A stretch of 64,000 bases of DNA, taken from Sphingopyxis bauzanensis (GTDB lineage: Bacteria; Pseudomonadota; Alphaproteobacteria; Sphingomonadales; Sphingomonadaceae). Each line of letters begins with the position of its first letter. Position 1 is the first letter of the stretch. A model generated the notes under the pieces. It did not search any database. It was not told where the DNA came from and saw only the letters and a list, made by a program, of their open reading frames with translations. Made by a program: the position numbers and the translations under genes. Below are positions 34,141 through 44,801 of this stretch, piece after piece. The DNA lies in contig NZ_NISK01000002.1 of NCBI RefSeq assembly GCF_002205675.1, positions 496,001 to 560,000 of the forward strand, in the 5' to 3' direction.

Positions 34141-35061
34141 ATGCGTATCGCCTTCATGGGAACGCCGCCCTTTGCGGTGCCGACGCTCGATGCGCTGCAT
34201 GCGGCGGGGCATGAAATTGCCGCGGTCTATACCCAGCCGCCGCGTCCGGCGCAGCGCGGCAAGAAATTTCAGAAAAGCCCGGTGCAGGTTTGGGCCGAAG
34301 AGCACGCCCTGCCCGTCCGCACCCCGAAAAGCCTGAAGGGCGCCGACGAACAGGCCGAGTTCGCCGCGCTCGACCTCGATATTGCGGTCGTCGCGGCTTA
34401 CGGCCTGATCCTGCCGCCGGCGATTCTCGACGCCCCGCGCGAGGGCTGCCTCAACGTCCATGGCTCGATCCTGCCGCGCTGGCGCGGCGCGGCGCCGGTA
34501 CAGCGCGCGATCCTTGCGGGCGATGCCGAAACGGGCGTGACGATCATGCAGATGGACGTCGGGCTCGACACCGGCGCGATGCGGCTGGTCGAGCCGACCC
34601 CGATCGGGCGCAAGACCGCCGGGGTGCTGACGCACGAACTCGCCGAAATGGGCGCGTTGATGATGCGGCGGGTGCTGAGCGAGCTCCACGCCTTTTCGCC
34701 GATGCCGCAGCCAGACGAGGGCGTCACCTATGCCGCCAAGATCGACAAGAGCGAAGCGCGGCTCGATTTCCTGGTCAGCGCGGTCCAGGTCGAACGCCAG
34801 ATACGCGCGTTCAACCCGGTACCGGGGGCATTTTTCGAGCTGGAGGGCGAGCGGTACAAGATAATGGCGGCCGAGGTTGTGCACCCGGGCGAGACGGTCG
34901 CGGGAGCGGCCCCCGGCACGACGCTCGACGACGCGCTCACCATCGCCTGCAACCCCGGCGCGATCCGCGCGACGCGGGTGCAGCGCGCGGGCAAGCCCGC
35001 GATGGAGGCGGGCGAATTGCTGCACGGGCGGGCGATTTCGGCGGGGACGCGGCTTACCTAA
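34141..35061 (+). CDS. fmt: Methionyl-tRNA formyltransferase
   Basis: 306-residue enzyme that formylates initiator Met-tRNA using 10-formyl-tetrahydrofolate. Motifs: [20 protein letters not shown], the binding segment [20 protein letters not shown] with catalytic residues, and [10 protein letters not shown]. The C-terminal OB-like domain (about 205-306) binds tRNA. Adjacent to def on the opposite strand and to truA downstream. Confidence 0.98.
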   Translation: MRIAFMGTPPFAVPTLDALHAAGHEIAAVYTQPPRPAQRGKKFQKSPVQVWAEEHALPVRTPKSLKGADEQAEFAALDLDIAVVAAYGLILPPAILDAPREGCLNVHGSILPRWRGAAPVQRAILAGDAETGVTIMQMDVGLDTGAMRLVEPTPIGRKTAGVLTHELAEMGALMMRRVLSELHAFSPMPQPDEGVTYAAKIDKSEARLDFLVSAVQVERQIRAFNPVPGAFFELEGERYKIMAAEVVHPGETVAGAAPGTTLDDALTIACNPGAIRATRVQRAGKPAMEAGELLHGRAISAGTRLT

Positions 35062-35063
35062 TT

Positions 35064-35143
35064 CCGTTCGCATCGAGCGAAGTCGAGATGCCCATCGGTG
35101 GTGTGCGCCTTCGGGGTGTCTCGACTTCGCTCGACACGAACGG
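35064..35143. repeat. 80-bp inverted dispersed repeat, copy 1 (fmt-truA)
   Basis: Begins ccgttcgcatcgagcgaagt and ends with the inverse (acttcgctcgacacgaacgg), a long hairpin of about 30-base arms. A second copy of exactly the same 80-base length lies at 41141-41220. It directly precedes the truA ribosome site. Confidence 0.8.
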
Positions 35144-35157
35144 CTAAGGGGGCGGCA

Positions 35158-35898
35158 ATGACAAGATTTGCCCTCACCATCGAATATGACGGCCGCCCTT
35201 ACATGGGCTGGCAGCGGCAGGCGCATGGCCCCAGCGTCCAGCAGGCGATCGAGGAAGCGATCCACCGCTTCACCGGCGAAACCGTCCAGATATTCAGCGC
35301 CGGCCGCACCGACGCCGGGGTCCATGCGATCGCGATGCGCGCGCATGTCGACATCGCGAAGCCGCTGACCCCGTTTAAACTGACCGAGGCACTCAACGCG
35401 CAGCTCCGCCCCGCGCCGATCGCGATACTCGCGGCCGAGATCGTCCCCGACGACTGGCACGCGCGCTTTGCCTGCACCGGGCGGGCTTATGAATATCGCA
35501 TCGTCAACCGCCGCGCGCCGCTGACGTGGGACAAGGGGCTGTCGTGGCAGGTCGCTCGGCCGTTGGACGCCGACGCGATGCACGCCGCGGCGCAGGCGCT
35601 GGTCGGCCTTCATGATTTCACCACCTTCCGCTCGGCGCATTGCCAGTCGCAAAGCCCGGTGAAGACGCTCGACAAGCTGACCGTCAGCCGCCACGGCGAC
35701 GAGCTGATCATCGAGGCGGCGGCGCGCAGTTTTCTGCACCATCAGGTGCGATCAATGGTCGGATGCCTGTCGCTGGTCGGACATGGAAGATGGTCGGCGG
35801 GCGATCTGAAGGATGCGCTGGCGGCGGCGGATCGAAATGCGCTGGGGCTGAATGCGCCGCCGGATGGGTTGTATTTTGTGAGCGCGACATACCCGTAA
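35158..35898 (+). CDS. truA: tRNA pseudouridine(38-40) synthase
   Basis: 246-residue TruA, modifying U38-U40 of tRNA anticodon stems. Catalytic D52 lies in [12 protein letters not shown]; other landmarks are [16 protein letters not shown] and the C-terminal [21 protein letters not shown] 35158 was chosen after the repeat, with GGGGGCGG upstream; an earlier in-frame start would place the repeat inside the protein. It follows fmt on the same strand. Confidence 0.97.
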   Translation: MTRFALTIEYDGRPYMGWQRQAHGPSVQQAIEEAIHRFTGETVQIFSAGRTDAGVHAIAMRAHVDIAKPLTPFKLTEALNAQLRPAPIAILAAEIVPDDWHARFACTGRAYEYRIVNRRAPLTWDKGLSWQVARPLDADAMHAAAQALVGLHDFTTFRSAHCQSQSPVKTLDKLTVSRHGDELIIEAAARSFLHHQVRSMVGCLSLVGHGRWSAGDLKDALAAADRNALGLNAPPDGLYFVSATYP

Positions 35899-36006
35899 GC
35901 TGACGTGCTCCTGCGAAGGCCGGAGCCCATCATCCGACGGCGCAATGTTGCGCCGACCGGAGATGGGTCCTCGCCCTCGCGGGGACAAGCATGTTGTAAC
36001 GGCAAG

Positions 36007-36036
36007 GAAAAAGGGCGGCCCTCGCGGACCGCCCTT
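36007..36036 (-). terminator. Terminator after carD
   Basis: On the minus strand aagggcgg (36036-36029) pairs with ccgccctt (36018-36011), followed by TTTTT (the A-run 36007-36012). It lies about 25 bases beyond the carD stop, between it and convergent truA. Confidence 0.75.
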
Positions 36037-36059
36037 CCCTTTATCGCTACCCCGCGCGC

Positions 36060-36587
36060 TTACACCTTTTCAGCGTAATACAGCGGTGCGTGCTCATTCA
36101 AAATCTGCAGGATCTTCGCCTGCGCGGTCTTTTCGTCGCTCTCTTCCATCGCGCCCAGTTCACGCGCGAGGCGGCTCGATGCCGCTTCAAAGATCTGGCG
36201 CTCCGAATAGCTCTGCTCGGGCTGGTCGTCGGCGCGGAACAGGTCGCGCGTCACTTCGGCGATCGACACCAGGTCGCCCGAATTGATCTTCGCTTCATAT
36301 TCCTGCGCGCGGCGCGACCACATGGTGCGCTTCACCTTCGGCTTGGTGGTCAGCACCTGCAGCGCTTCCTTCAGCGTCTTGTCCGACGACAGCTTGCGCA
36401 TCCCGACGCCTTCGGCCTTGTTCGTCGGTACGCGAAGCGTCATTTTTTCCTTTTCGAAGCGCAGAACATAGAGTTCGAGCTGCATCCCGGCGATTTCCGA
36501 TTTCTGCAACTCGATGACGCGCCCCACGCCATGTTTGGGATAAACGACATAATCACCGACTTCGAACAAGAGCGTGCTTACGGACAT
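36060..36587 (-). CDS. carD: CarD family transcriptional regulator
   Basis: 175-residue CarD/CdnL protein. Such proteins bind the RNA polymerase beta subunit through an N-terminal Tudor-like domain and stabilise open complexes, often at rRNA promoters. The N-terminal domain reads FEVGDYVVYPKHGVGRVIEL; a helical DNA-binding domain follows (RRAQEYEAKINSGDLVSIAE, SYSERQIFEAASSRLARELG). Usually essential in alphaproteobacteria. Ends at a terminator. Confidence 0.95.
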   Translation of the reverse strand: MSVSTLLFEVGDYVVYPKHGVGRVIELQKSEIAGMQLELYVLRFEKEKMTLRVPTNKAEGVGMRKLSSDKTLKEALQVLTTKPKVKRTMWSRRAQEYEAKINSGDLVSIAEVTRDLFRADDQPEQSYSERQIFEAASSRLARELGAMEESDEKTAQAKILQILNEHAPLYYAEKV

Positions 36588-36900
36588 GCAAATTCCTTTT
36601 GTTGTGCCTTGACCCTGATCTGAAACTGCGACAACAACGGCGCATCCCGCCCTCTAGCCAAGGGGGATCAGCATTCGGTCGGCGCTAGCCAGTCAGAGTG
36701 ACAAGGGATATGGCTCCATCGGAACGCCGCGAAACGCCCCAGCCCGAGACGGGAAGAGGCAGAATGTCGGCGCGTTGATATTTATTATAACAGATTCGCA
36801 ACAAAATTGCCACCCCCGCCCCGGGATGCGCGAGCGCGCCGCCTTGACGGCTGCGTGAACCCGTTTCAGGTTGCAACCAAAGCATGGAATGGGAGCGGCT
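36588..36900. other. Divergent promoter gap between carD and SDR gene
   Basis: 313 bases with no gene recognised. It contains an AT-rich patch (tttattataacag at about 36779-36791) suitable as a -10 region, and otherwise no repeat or RNA that I can identify. Confidence 0.4.
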
Positions 36901-37719
36901 ATGAACGATCAAATCTGGTGGATTACCGGCGCCTCGTCGGGCATCGGCGCGGCGCTGGCACGCGCGCTGGCGGCGCGCGGCGCAAAGCTGATCCTGTCGG
37001 GACGCAACATCGCCGCCCTCGAAGCCGTCGCCGCCGATTGCGCGACCGAGACGCTGGTGCTGCCGTTCGAGGCGACCGATTATGCCGCCCTCCCCGCGAT
37101 CGCCGCGCAGGCATGGAGCTGGCAGGGCCGCATCGACGGCCTCGTCAACAATGCCGGCATCTCGCAGCGCAGCCTGGCGATCGACACCGACTTTGCCGTC
37201 TATCAACAGATTGTCGCAGTCGACCTGCTTGCCCCGATCGCGCTGACCCAGCAGCTGCTGCCGCGCATGGTCGGCGCCGGCGGCGGCCAGATCGTCGCTA
37301 TTTCCAGCGTCGCAGGCATCGCCGGGGTGCCGCTGCGTAGCGCCTATTGCGCCGCCAAGCACGGCCTCATCGGCTATCACGATAGCGTGCGCGCCGAGAA
37401 TGAGCATCTGGGGCTGAAGGTTCTCGTGGTCGCGCCGGGGTCGGTCCAGACCAATGTCAGCCGCAACGCGCTGAACGCCGACGGCAGCGTGCGCGGGGAA
37501 AGCGACGCCGCGATCGACAACGGCCTGTCGCCCGATTTCGCCGCCGCGCAGATCGTGGACGCGGTCGATGCCGGGACACGCGAGATGGTGGTGGCAGAAG
37601 GCGCCGAGGCGGCGATCGCGGCGCTGCGCCGCAGCGACCCCGACGCCCTGTTCGACCGGATGAGCGCGATGGTGCAGGCGGGCTATGCGGCGCAGATGAA
37701 GGCGGCGAGCGCGTCCTAG
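36901..37719 (+). CDS. SDR family NAD(P)-dependent oxidoreductase
   Basis: 272-residue classical short-chain dehydrogenase. Cofactor motif TGASSGIG (9-16), NNAG (83-86), catalytic S136, Y149 and K153 (SAYCAAKHG). The region PGSVQTNVSRNAL resembles the DHRS7-like group. Substrate cannot be told. ATG 36901 with GGGAG 6 bases upstream; an in-frame ATG 30 bases earlier lacks a ribosome site. Monocistronic, ending near a strong bidirectional terminator. Confidence 0.9.
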   Translation: MNDQIWWITGASSGIGAALARALAARGAKLILSGRNIAALEAVAADCATETLVLPFEATDYAALPAIAAQAWSWQGRIDGLVNNAGISQRSLAIDTDFAVYQQIVAVDLLAPIALTQQLLPRMVGAGGGQIVAISSVAGIAGVPLRSAYCAAKHGLIGYHDSVRAENEHLGLKVLVVAPGSVQTNVSRNALNADGSVRGESDAAIDNGLSPDFAAAQIVDAVDAGTREMVVAEGAEAAIAALRRSDPDALFDRMSAMVQAGYAAQMKAASAS

Positions 37720-37824
37720 GTGGCGGCTAACGACTAGTTGTGGACGTTTCTTCTCCCCTCCAGCAGGCGGGCGGGGATAATCGTGCCCGTTGCCCACGTC
37801 CGTCCCCACCCCGATCCCGACAAC

Positions 37825-37862
37825 AAAAAGCCCCGCCGGATCACTCCGACGGGGCCTTTTTT
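37825..37862. terminator. Bidirectional terminator between SDR gene and hppA
   Basis: aaaaagccccgccgga (37825-37840) pairs with tccgacggggcctttttt (37845-37862) with A-run and T-run on the two sides. It can stop rightward transcription from the SDR gene and leftward transcription from hppA. Confidence 0.85.
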
Positions 37863-37880
37863 AGCCCGCAGGCAGATGCG

Positions 37881-39995
37881 TTATCCCGCAGCCAGCGCCG
37901 CGAGGAGCAGGATCGCCACGATGTTGGTGATCTTGATCATCGGGTTGACCGCCGGACCCGCGGTATCCTTGTACGGATCGCCGACGGTGTCGCCGGTCAC
38001 CGCGGCCTTGTGAGCCTCGCTGCCCTTGCCGCCGTGGTTGCCGTCTTCGATATATTTCTTCGCATTGTCCCATGCACCGCCGCCCGAGGTCATCGAGATG
38101 GCAACGAACAGCCCGCCGACGATCACGCCGAGCAGCAATGCGCCGAGCGCTTCGAGCGCCGCGACCTGCCCCGCCACCGCCAGGATGACGAAATAGACGA
38201 CGATCGGTGCCAGCACCGGCAGCAGCGACGGGATGATCATCTCCTTGATCGCCGCCTTGGTCACCAGATCGACCGTGCGCGCATAGTCGGGCTTGCTCTC
38301 ATAGGTCATGATGCCCGGGTTGTTCTTGAACTGGTCGCGAACATCCTTGACCACCTCGCCCGCTGCGCGGCCGACCGCGGTCATGCCCATCGCGCCGAAC
38401 AGGTACGGCAGCAACGCCCCGAGCAGCAGCCCGACGATGACATAAGGCGACGACAGCGAGAAGGTCAGCGGTTCGGTGAGCCCAAGCTTCGCCGAATATT
38501 CGGTGATGTCGGCGGTGTAGGTGCCGAACAGCACCAGCGCCGCAAGACCCGCCGAACCGATCGCATAACCCTTGGTCACCGCCTTGGTCGTGTTGCCCAC
38601 GGCGTCGAGCAGGTCGGTCTTTTCGCGCACCGACTCATCAAGTCCCGCCATTTCGGCAATGCCACCAGCATTGTCGGTGACCGGACCATAAGCGTCGAGC
38701 GCCACAACCATGCCCGCCAGCGCGAGCATTGCGGTGGCGGCAAAGGCGATGCCGATGATGCCCGCCAGGATATAGGCGATGATGATGCCCGCGCAGATGA
38801 CCAGCGTCGGCAGCGCAGTCGATTCCAGACTGATCGCCAGCCCCTGAATGACGTTGGTGCCGTGGCCGGTTTCCGATGCTTTCGCGATCGACCGCACCGG
38901 GCGATAATTGGTCCCGGTGTAATATTCGGTGATCCAAATGATCAGCCCGGTGATGACAAGGCCAAGCAGCGAGCAATAGAACAGATCCATGCCGTTGAAG
39001 GTCGTGCCGACCACATCGGTCGTCATGTCGCCCCGCAGGATGTAGCTGGTCGAGAACCAGATCGCCGGGACGGAGAGGATCGCGGTCACGAGGAAGCCCT
39101 TGTACATCGCGCCCATCACGTTGGTTCCGCCGCCCAGGCGGACGAAATAGGTACCGATGATCGAGGTGATGATGCAGACGCCCCCCATCAGCAGCGGCAG
39201 GCTCATCAACGGCACGAGCATATCGCCCGCACCCTTCAGCAGCAGCGCCATCAGCACCATGGTGGCGCCGACGGTGACGACATAGGTCTCGAACAGATCG
39301 GCAGCCATACCGGCGCAGTCGCCGACATTGTCACCGACGTTATCGGCGATCACCGCAGGGTTGCGTGGATCGTCTTCAGGGATTCCGGCCTCGACCTTGC
39401 CGACCAGATCGGCGCCGACGTCGGCGGCCTTGGTAAAGATACCGCCGCCCAGACGCGCGAAGATCGAGATCAGCGAGGCGCCGAAGGCCAGCGCGACGAG
39501 CGCGTCGACGACGGTGCGATCCTCACCGCCAACGGTGAACCCACCGGGGCCGATCAGATACCAGAAAAAGACCGAGATCGCGAGCAGGGCGAGGCCTGCC
39601 ACCAGCATGCCGGTGATCGCGCCGGCGCGGAACGCCATGGTCAGGCCCGCCTGAAGGCCCGTCTGCGCCGCAGCGGCGGTGCGGACATTGGCTTTCACCG
39701 AGATGTTCATGCCGACGAACCCGGCCACACCCGACAGGACGGCGCCGATAACAAAACCCGTCGCCGAAATCGGGCCGAGAAAGAACCCGACGAGAATGGC
39801 GACAACGACACCGACGATAGCAATGGTGCGATATTGGCGGCCCAGATAGGCCTTGGCGCCTTCCTGAATGGCGGCGGCAATTTCCTGCATCTTTTCATTA
39901 CCCGGCGAGGCGCTGAGCACCTGACGCGAGGTAATGAAGCCATAGAGCACGGCGATAAGGCCGCACGCTATCGCGATCATAACCGGATCAATCAT
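37881..39995 (-). CDS. hppA: Membrane-bound proton-translocating pyrophosphatase, K+-independent type
   Basis: 704-residue H+-PPase with about 16 membrane helices, coupling pyrophosphate hydrolysis to proton pumping. The pyrophosphate-binding motifs include [20 protein letters not shown] and the C-terminal [20 protein letters not shown]. The segment [18 protein letters not shown] has Lys where K+-dependent enzymes have Ala, marking the K+-independent class. It recovers energy from biosynthetic pyrophosphate. ATG 39995 with GGGGAAGG upstream. Expressed alone, ending at the bidirectional terminator. Confidence 0.98.
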   Translation of the reverse strand: MIDPVMIAIACGLIAVLYGFITSRQVLSASPGNEKMQEIAAAIQEGAKAYLGRQYRTIAIVGVVVAILVGFFLGPISATGFVIGAVLSGVAGFVGMNISVKANVRTAAAAQTGLQAGLTMAFRAGAITGMLVAGLALLAISVFFWYLIGPGGFTVGGEDRTVVDALVALAFGASLISIFARLGGGIFTKAADVGADLVGKVEAGIPEDDPRNPAVIADNVGDNVGDCAGMAADLFETYVVTVGATMVLMALLLKGAGDMLVPLMSLPLLMGGVCIITSIIGTYFVRLGGGTNVMGAMYKGFLVTAILSVPAIWFSTSYILRGDMTTDVVGTTFNGMDLFYCSLLGLVITGLIIWITEYYTGTNYRPVRSIAKASETGHGTNVIQGLAISLESTALPTLVICAGIIIAYILAGIIGIAFAATAMLALAGMVVALDAYGPVTDNAGGIAEMAGLDESVREKTDLLDAVGNTTKAVTKGYAIGSAGLAALVLFGTYTADITEYSAKLGLTEPLTFSLSSPYVIVGLLLGALLPYLFGAMGMTAVGRAAGEVVKDVRDQFKNNPGIMTYESKPDYARTVDLVTKAAIKEMIIPSLLPVLAPIVVYFVILAVAGQVAALEALGALLLGVIVGGLFVAISMTSGGGAWDNAKKYIEDGNHGGKGSEAHKAAVTGDTVGDPYKDTAGPAVNPMIKITNIVAILLLAALAAG

Positions 39996-40174
39996 GAATT
40001 TCCTTCCCCATTGAGCGGGGCGGAGTCAGGTGAATAGTCGAGCACGTCCGACTTATGATTGCCGGTTCGCCCTCTCCCCTGATGCGACCGCCCCTAAATT
40101 TGGACGCCGCGTTATGGGAAGAAAGAAAGCCTAGGGCAAGCCCGGTTTTTCGGCACTTTTGTAACGGTTTCGCG

Positions 40175-41104
40175 TCAGTGTGTGAAACCGAGCCGCTCGG
40201 GCAGCACAATGCGCTGGGCGCGGTGCGTCAGCACGATTCCCGCGCCCACTCCGGCATGGCCGATCGGCGTCGCCAAGACATTCAGCCCCGCCGCAATGTC
40301 GCGGATTGCTCCCGCCGCGCCGGGATCGGCAGCGAACAACAGCTGATAATCATCGCCCGCCGTCGCCGCCGCGAGCCGCGTGTCGACGACATCGGGGCGC
40401 ACGGCGAGCAAAGCCGCCGACAGCGGCACCGCCTCGAGCATCAGCACAAACTCGCACCCGCTCGCGTCCGCCATGCGCTGCGCGTCGATCAGCAGCCCGT
40501 CGGAAACATCCATCATCGCGTGAACGTGCGGCACCACCGCCTGCCCGAACGTCAGCTGCGGCTGCGGGCGGCGATAGGCGGCGAGGCAGGTCTCGTTCGC
40601 CTCCTCCTGCCCCAGCCGCATCGCCAGCCCCAGCCCGGCATTGCCGATCGAACCGGTGACCCACAGCTGATCGCCGGGCCGCACCCCCGACCGCGATGGC
40701 GCCCCGCCCGGCGGCGCGCGACCGATTGCGGTCAGCCCAAAGCTGCGCGGCGCGCCCGCAGGCACCCGCACCGTGTCGCCGCCAAGCAGGATGACGCCGA
40801 AGCGGCGCATCGCGAGGTCGAGACCTTCCACGAACGCCGCGTCCCATTCGTCGTCGCCAAGGCTGTAGCCGACAAGCACCCCGACCGGCGCAGCACCCTT
40901 GGCGGCGAGGTCCGACAGGTTTACGGCGACGAGTTTCCACGCGACGTCCTGCGGGGTGTCGTCGGGCAGGAAGTGAATGCCCTCGACGATCATGTCGTGG
41001 GTGAGGACCAGCCCCTCCCACTCGGCCACATCGTCGGCGAGCCCGCGCGCGGCGGGATCGGTCGCGATGCCGCGGAGGCGAATGATGAAATCGGCTTCGG
41101 ACAT
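40175..41104 (-). CDS. thiL: Thiamine-monophosphate kinase
   Basis: 309-residue ThiL, which phosphorylates thiamine monophosphate to the active diphosphate. Typical segments are LADDVAEWEGLVLTHDMIVE, KLVAVNLSDLAAKGAAPVGV, LLGGDTVRVPAG, and MDVSDGLLIDAQRMA. ATG 41104 has GAGGG 7 bases upstream; an earlier GTG-type extension lacks support. nusB-thiL is a common order; here an 80-bp repeat is inserted between them. Confidence 0.96.
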   Translation of the reverse strand: MSEADFIIRLRGIATDPAARGLADDVAEWEGLVLTHDMIVEGIHFLPDDTPQDVAWKLVAVNLSDLAAKGAAPVGVLVGYSLGDDEWDAAFVEGLDLAMRRFGVILLGGDTVRVPAGAPRSFGLTAIGRAPPGGAPSRSGVRPGDQLWVTGSIGNAGLGLAMRLGQEEANETCLAAYRRPQPQLTFGQAVVPHVHAMMDVSDGLLIDAQRMADASGCEFVLMLEAVPLSAALLAVRPDVVDTRLAAATAGDDYQLLFAADPGAAGAIRDIAAGLNVLATPIGHAGVGAGIVLTHRAQRIVLPERLGFTH

Positions 41105-41140
41105 GCGCGACCCTCTCGCCCAAAACAATGTGCCCTAATT

Positions 41141-41220
41141 CCGTTCGTGTCGAGCGAAGTCGAGACACGCGTGGGACGCGCTGGGCTTCGGCGTGTTTCG
41201 ACTTCGCTCGACGCGAACGG
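41141..41220. repeat. 80-bp inverted dispersed repeat, copy 2 (nusB-thiL)
   Basis: Begins ccgttcgtgtcgagcgaagt and ends acttcgctcgacgcgaacgg; the arms pair over about 30 bases. It has the same length and ends as the copy at 35064-35143, with a divergent loop. It lies between the nusB stop and thiL. Confidence 0.8.
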
Positions 41221-41223
41221 TTT

Positions 41224-41676
41224 CTAGCTATTCTTCCGCATGTCCTTACCAATCGCATCGAGCAGCCCGTTGGCAAACCCCGCCTCGCGCGCGTCGAAAA
41301 ACGCCTTGGCGACATCGACATATTCGCTGACCACGGCGCCGACCGGCACATCGCCGCGCGCGATCAGTTCATAGGCGCCGGCGCGCAGGATCGCCTTCAT
41401 CGTGCGGTCGAGCCGCTCCATCGACCAGCCGCTGGCCAGCCGCGTGATGATTGCCGCGTCAATCTCTTCGGACCGCGCCAGCGTACCCTTCACGATATCG
41501 TCAAAAAATTCGACGTCGGCGCCGGCATATTCGGCATCCTCGATCGTCGCGCCGATGCGGTGCTGGTGGAATTCGTGGATCAGCTTGGCGACCGGCGTCG
41601 CTTCCATCTCGTGCTGATAGAGCGCCTGGACGGCGGCGAGACGGGCGGCGGAGCGAGACTGAGAGCGTTTGTTCAT
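41224..41676 (-). CDS. nusB: Transcription antitermination factor NusB
   Basis: 150-residue NusB, which with NusE binds boxA RNA to prevent premature termination, especially on rRNA operons. Typical features are the RSAARLAAVQALYQHEM start, FFDDIVKGTL and the C-terminal AYELIARGDVPVGAVVSEYV, VDVAKAF. ATG 41676 was preferred; the upstream frame is not NusB-like and overlaps hisD. It begins 10 bases after the hisD stop, inside the hisG-hisD-nusB-thiL run. Confidence 0.95.
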   Translation of the reverse strand: MNKRSQSRSAARLAAVQALYQHEMEATPVAKLIHEFHQHRIGATIEDAEYAGADVEFFDDIVKGTLARSEEIDAAIITRLASGWSMERLDRTMKAILRAGAYELIARGDVPVGAVVSEYVDVAKAFFDAREAGFANGLLDAIGKDMRKNS

Positions 41677-41686
41677 GGTTCTTTTC

Positions 41687-42979
41687 TTAGCTGAGACGCT
41701 GGCTGACCGATAGCGCGTGGGCGGGTAGCCCCTCGGCCCCGGCAAGCGCGACCGCAGCGGGGCCAATTGCGGCAAGGCTGGCATCGTCGAGTGCGAGGAA
41801 GCTGGTGCGCTTCATGAAATCGCTGACTGACAGCCCGCTCGAAAAGCGCGCACGGCGGCCGGTCGGGAGGACGTGGTTGGGACCGGCGACATAATCGCCG
41901 ATCGCTTCGGGAGTTTGGCGGCCAAGGAAAACTGAACCAGCGTGACGCACCTTGGCGAACAGCGCGTCGGCCTCGGCGGCATCGACCGCGAGTTCGAGAT
42001 GTTCGGGTGCCAGCCGGTCGCAATGCGGGATCGCGTCGGCCAGCGTCGGCACGATGATCACCGCGCCATTGGCGTCCCAGCTTTGGCGCATTGTCGCAGC
42101 GGTGCTTAGCGTCGGGATGATCGCACCGACCGCTGCGGCGACCGCGTCGGCAAAGGCCGCATCGTCGGTGAACAGGATCGACTGGCTCGTCGGATCATGC
42201 TCGGACTGGCTGAGCAGGTCGGCGGCAATGATGCGCGGATCGTTCTGCGCATCGGCAACGACGACGATCTCGCTCGGCCCCGCGACCATGTCGATGCCGA
42301 CGACGCCGTAGAGCTGGCGTTTTGCCTCGGCAACCCATGCGTTACCGGGACCGGTGACGACGTCGACCGGCGCGATCTTGTCCGTGCCATAGGCGAGCGC
42401 AGCGACGGCCTGCGCGCCGCCGACCCGCCAGATCTCATCGACCCCGCCGATATGCGCCGCGGCCATCACGACCGGGTTGGTCTCACCGCCAGGCGTCGGG
42501 GTCATCATCACGATGCGCCCGACCCCCGCGACCTTCGCAGGCAGGATGTTCATCAGCACCGACGACGGATAGGCAGCGCGGCCACCGGGGACATAGACCC
42601 CCGCCGCATCCACCGCGTTCCAGCGCGCGCCAAGCCGCGCGCCCGTCGCATCGCGATAGTCGCGGTCCTCGGGCAGCTGCGCAGCGTGATATGCGCGGAT
42701 GCGGTCCGCAGCGAGGTTGAGCGCGTCGCGCAGCTCCGGCGCCAGCGCCGCATAGGCGGCGGCGCATTCCGCCCTCGAAATGCTCCACCCGCTCGCGTCC
42801 AGATCGAAGCGGTCGAATTTCGCGGTATATTCTGCGAGCGCCGCGTCGCCTTCGGCCTTCACGCGCGCAATGATCGCCGCGACGTCGCTCGACACGTCGG
42901 AATCGCTCTCGCGCCGATCATTGACCAGCGCGTCGAATTCGGCCGCAAAGCCGGGTGCGGAAGCATCAAGCCGCCGCAT
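41687..42979 (-). CDS. hisD: Histidinol dehydrogenase
   Basis: 430-residue zinc enzyme catalysing the last two steps of histidine synthesis, oxidation of histidinol to histidine with NAD+. Landmarks: [49 protein letters not shown], zinc-ligand region [12 protein letters not shown], and [12 protein letters not shown]. Its first 14 bases overlap the end of hisG, indicating translational coupling. Confidence 0.97.
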   Translation of the reverse strand: MRRLDASAPGFAAEFDALVNDRRESDSDVSSDVAAIIARVKAEGDAALAEYTAKFDRFDLDASGWSISRAECAAAYAALAPELRDALNLAADRIRAYHAAQLPEDRDYRDATGARLGARWNAVDAAGVYVPGGRAAYPSSVLMNILPAKVAGVGRIVMMTPTPGGETNPVVMAAAHIGGVDEIWRVGGAQAVAALAYGTDKIAPVDVVTGPGNAWVAEAKRQLYGVVGIDMVAGPSEIVVVADAQNDPRIIAADLLSQSEHDPTSQSILFTDDAAFADAVAAAVGAIIPTLSTAATMRQSWDANGAVIIVPTLADAIPHCDRLAPEHLELAVDAAEADALFAKVRHAGSVFLGRQTPEAIGDYVAGPNHVLPTGRRARFSSGLSVSDFMKRTSFLALDDASLAAIGPAAVALAGAEGLPAHALSVSQRLS

Positions 42980-43622
42980 CGCCCACCGCCTGCCGGAACC
43001 GCTCGACCAGCGCCGGGACTTCGGCCGAACGCAGCTTGAACGCGGCGCGATTGACGATCAGCCGTGCCGATACGTCGCTGATGATTTTCTGTTCGGCGAG
43101 CGCGTTCTCAACCAGTGTCCGCCCGGTTGAAACCAGGTCGACAATATGCGAGGCGAGCCCAAGCTTCGGCGCAATCTCCATCGCACCGTTCAATTTGATG
43201 CACTCGGCCTGGATACCCTGCGCTGCGAACCAGCGCCGCGTTGTCGCGGGGTATTTCGTCGCAACGCGAATGTGGCTTTCGCCCAGTCCAGGTGGCGGCG
43301 TATCGGCGGGGCCGGCGAGCGACAGACGGCAATGGCCGATGCCCAGGTCGACGGGCGCATAGAGCTCGCTGTAATCGAACTCGTCGACGACATCGGAGCC
43401 CACGATGCCGAGCTGCGCCGCGCCGTGCGCCACGAACGTCGCGACGTCGAACGCGCGGACGCGGATCAGCGAGATGTGCGGCTGGTTCGTCGCGAACACC
43501 AGCGCGCGGCTGCTCTTGTTGAAGAAATCCGCTGCGGGTTCGATCCCCACGCGCGCCAGCAGCGGCAGCGCTTCGTCGAGGATCCGCCCCTTGGGGATGG
43601 CAAAGATGATGGGTTCGGGCAT
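42966..43622 (-). CDS. hisG: ATP phosphoribosyltransferase, short form
   Basis: 218-residue HisG, first enzyme of histidine synthesis (ATP plus PRPP to phosphoribosyl-ATP). It starts [18 protein letters not shown] and contains [12 protein letters not shown] and the PRPP loop [16 protein letters not shown]. It lacks the C-terminal regulatory domain, so it is the short form that needs HisZ, which is not in this window. ATG 43622 is chosen as it fits the family N-terminus, although the ribosome site is weak. Heads hisG-hisD-nusB-thiL. Confidence 0.95.
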   Translation of the reverse strand: MPEPIIFAIPKGRILDEALPLLARVGIEPAADFFNKSSRALVFATNQPHISLIRVRAFDVATFVAHGAAQLGIVGSDVVDEFDYSELYAPVDLGIGHCRLSLAGPADTPPPGLGESHIRVATKYPATTRRWFAAQGIQAECIKLNGAMEIAPKLGLASHIVDLVSTGRTLVENALAEQKIISDVSARLIVNRAAFKLRSAEVPALVERFRQAVGDAAA

Positions 43623-43660
43623 AAGCGTCGCGCACATAGGCGGCGGAGAGAAAAAGGGCA

Positions 43661-44740
43661 ATGAGCGAGCGATACGACTGCGTTGACATGGCCGAAACCG
43701 GACCCGCAGCGGTGCGCACTGCCTTTGCCAACCAAATTCTCTATTGCCGCGCCAATGGCGCCCCGGTGACCGCGCGGATCGTTGCCGCGCTCAGCACTTT
43801 GCTTGATAAACCCGCCAGCGAATTTGCCCGCCGCCTCGCCGACTGGTCCGGCGCCCCGCTCGCCGACGCGCTACCGCTGCGCGCCGCGGGCGGCATCCAC
43901 GCGTTGCATCTGGCGGGCAGCGCGCACGAGCTGGCACCGATCTATGCCGATGCCGAGGACATCAACGACGCCGCGATCGTCGCCGGAGCGGTGACGCGCC
44001 ACGAGGCGGCGCTGCTCCCCTGGCTCGACGGGCCGCCGCAGACCAACGAGGCGGGGCGCTCGTCGAACTTCATCGCCGCGATGCTGTGGTTCACCGACCG
44101 CGGCTTGCCGCCGCGCTTCGACTGCCTTGAAATCGGGTCTAGCGCCGGGATCAACCTGATGATCGACCGCTATCATTATGATCTCGGCGGGGTGCATGTC
44201 GGCCCGCAGCCCGGCGCGATGGCGTTCACCCCCGACTGGCGCGGCAACCATCCGCCGCAGCACGCGATCGATTTGGTGGGCCTGAAAGGCTGCGACGTCG
44301 CGCCGGTCGACCTGACCGATCCGGCGCAGGCACTGCGGCTGAAAGCCTATATCTGGCCCGAACATCATATCCGCTTTCAGCGCATGGAAGCGGCGATTGC
44401 CGCAGCGACAGAAGCCCCGCCGCAGCTGGTCCACGCCAACGCCGCCGACTTTATCGAGGCCGAACTAGCGCAATTGCAGGCGGACGGGGCAACTCGCGTC
44501 CTGATGCATTCGATCGTCTGGCAATATGTGCCCGCCGACCAGCAGGCGCGGATCACCGCGGCGATGGAAGCCGCGGGCGCACGCGCGACCGCGGAGCGCC
44601 CGCTGGCGTGGATCGCGCTCGAAGCCAATCGGACGGTTCATCATCATGAACTGGTGGTGCGACATTGGCCGGGCGGCAGCGCACCGGTGAAGCTGGCGCA
44701 TGCCCACGCCCATGGCGCGTGGGTGGAGTGGTTGGGTTAA
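43661..44740 (+). CDS. DUF2332 family protein
   Basis: 359-residue DUF2332 protein. The family has unknown function; the central segment [20 protein letters not shown] resembles a methyltransferase-like glycine loop, and a conserved [16 protein letters not shown] and [14 protein letters not shown] tail are typical. Likely cytoplasmic. Start ATG 43661 with AAAGGG upstream; ATG 43688 is an alternative. Divergent from hisG across only 38 bases. Confidence 0.9.
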   Translation: MSERYDCVDMAETGPAAVRTAFANQILYCRANGAPVTARIVAALSTLLDKPASEFARRLADWSGAPLADALPLRAAGGIHALHLAGSAHELAPIYADAEDINDAAIVAGAVTRHEAALLPWLDGPPQTNEAGRSSNFIAAMLWFTDRGLPPRFDCLEIGSSAGINLMIDRYHYDLGGVHVGPQPGAMAFTPDWRGNHPPQHAIDLVGLKGCDVAPVDLTDPAQALRLKAYIWPEHHIRFQRMEAAIAAATEAPPQLVHANAADFIEAELAQLQADGATRVLMHSIVWQYVPADQQARITAAMEAAGARATAERPLAWIALEANRTVHHHELVVRHWPGGSAPVKLAHAHAHGAWVEWLG

Positions 44741-44801
44741 ATGCTCCTCCCCCATCAAGCAGAGCTATCGCATATGACCAAGCATTGAGAACGGGAAGGC
44801 G

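Noticed and set aside
33946..35742. 598-codon open frame on the minus strand opposite fmt and truA
   Set aside because: Shadow of two conserved genes; composition is arginine-rich and without motifs.
37740..40037. Very long open frame on the plus strand opposite hppA
   Set aside because: It is antisense to a clearly conserved pyrophosphatase; its predicted protein is Asp/Arg/Gln-rich with no domain, as expected from the complement of a GC-rich gene.
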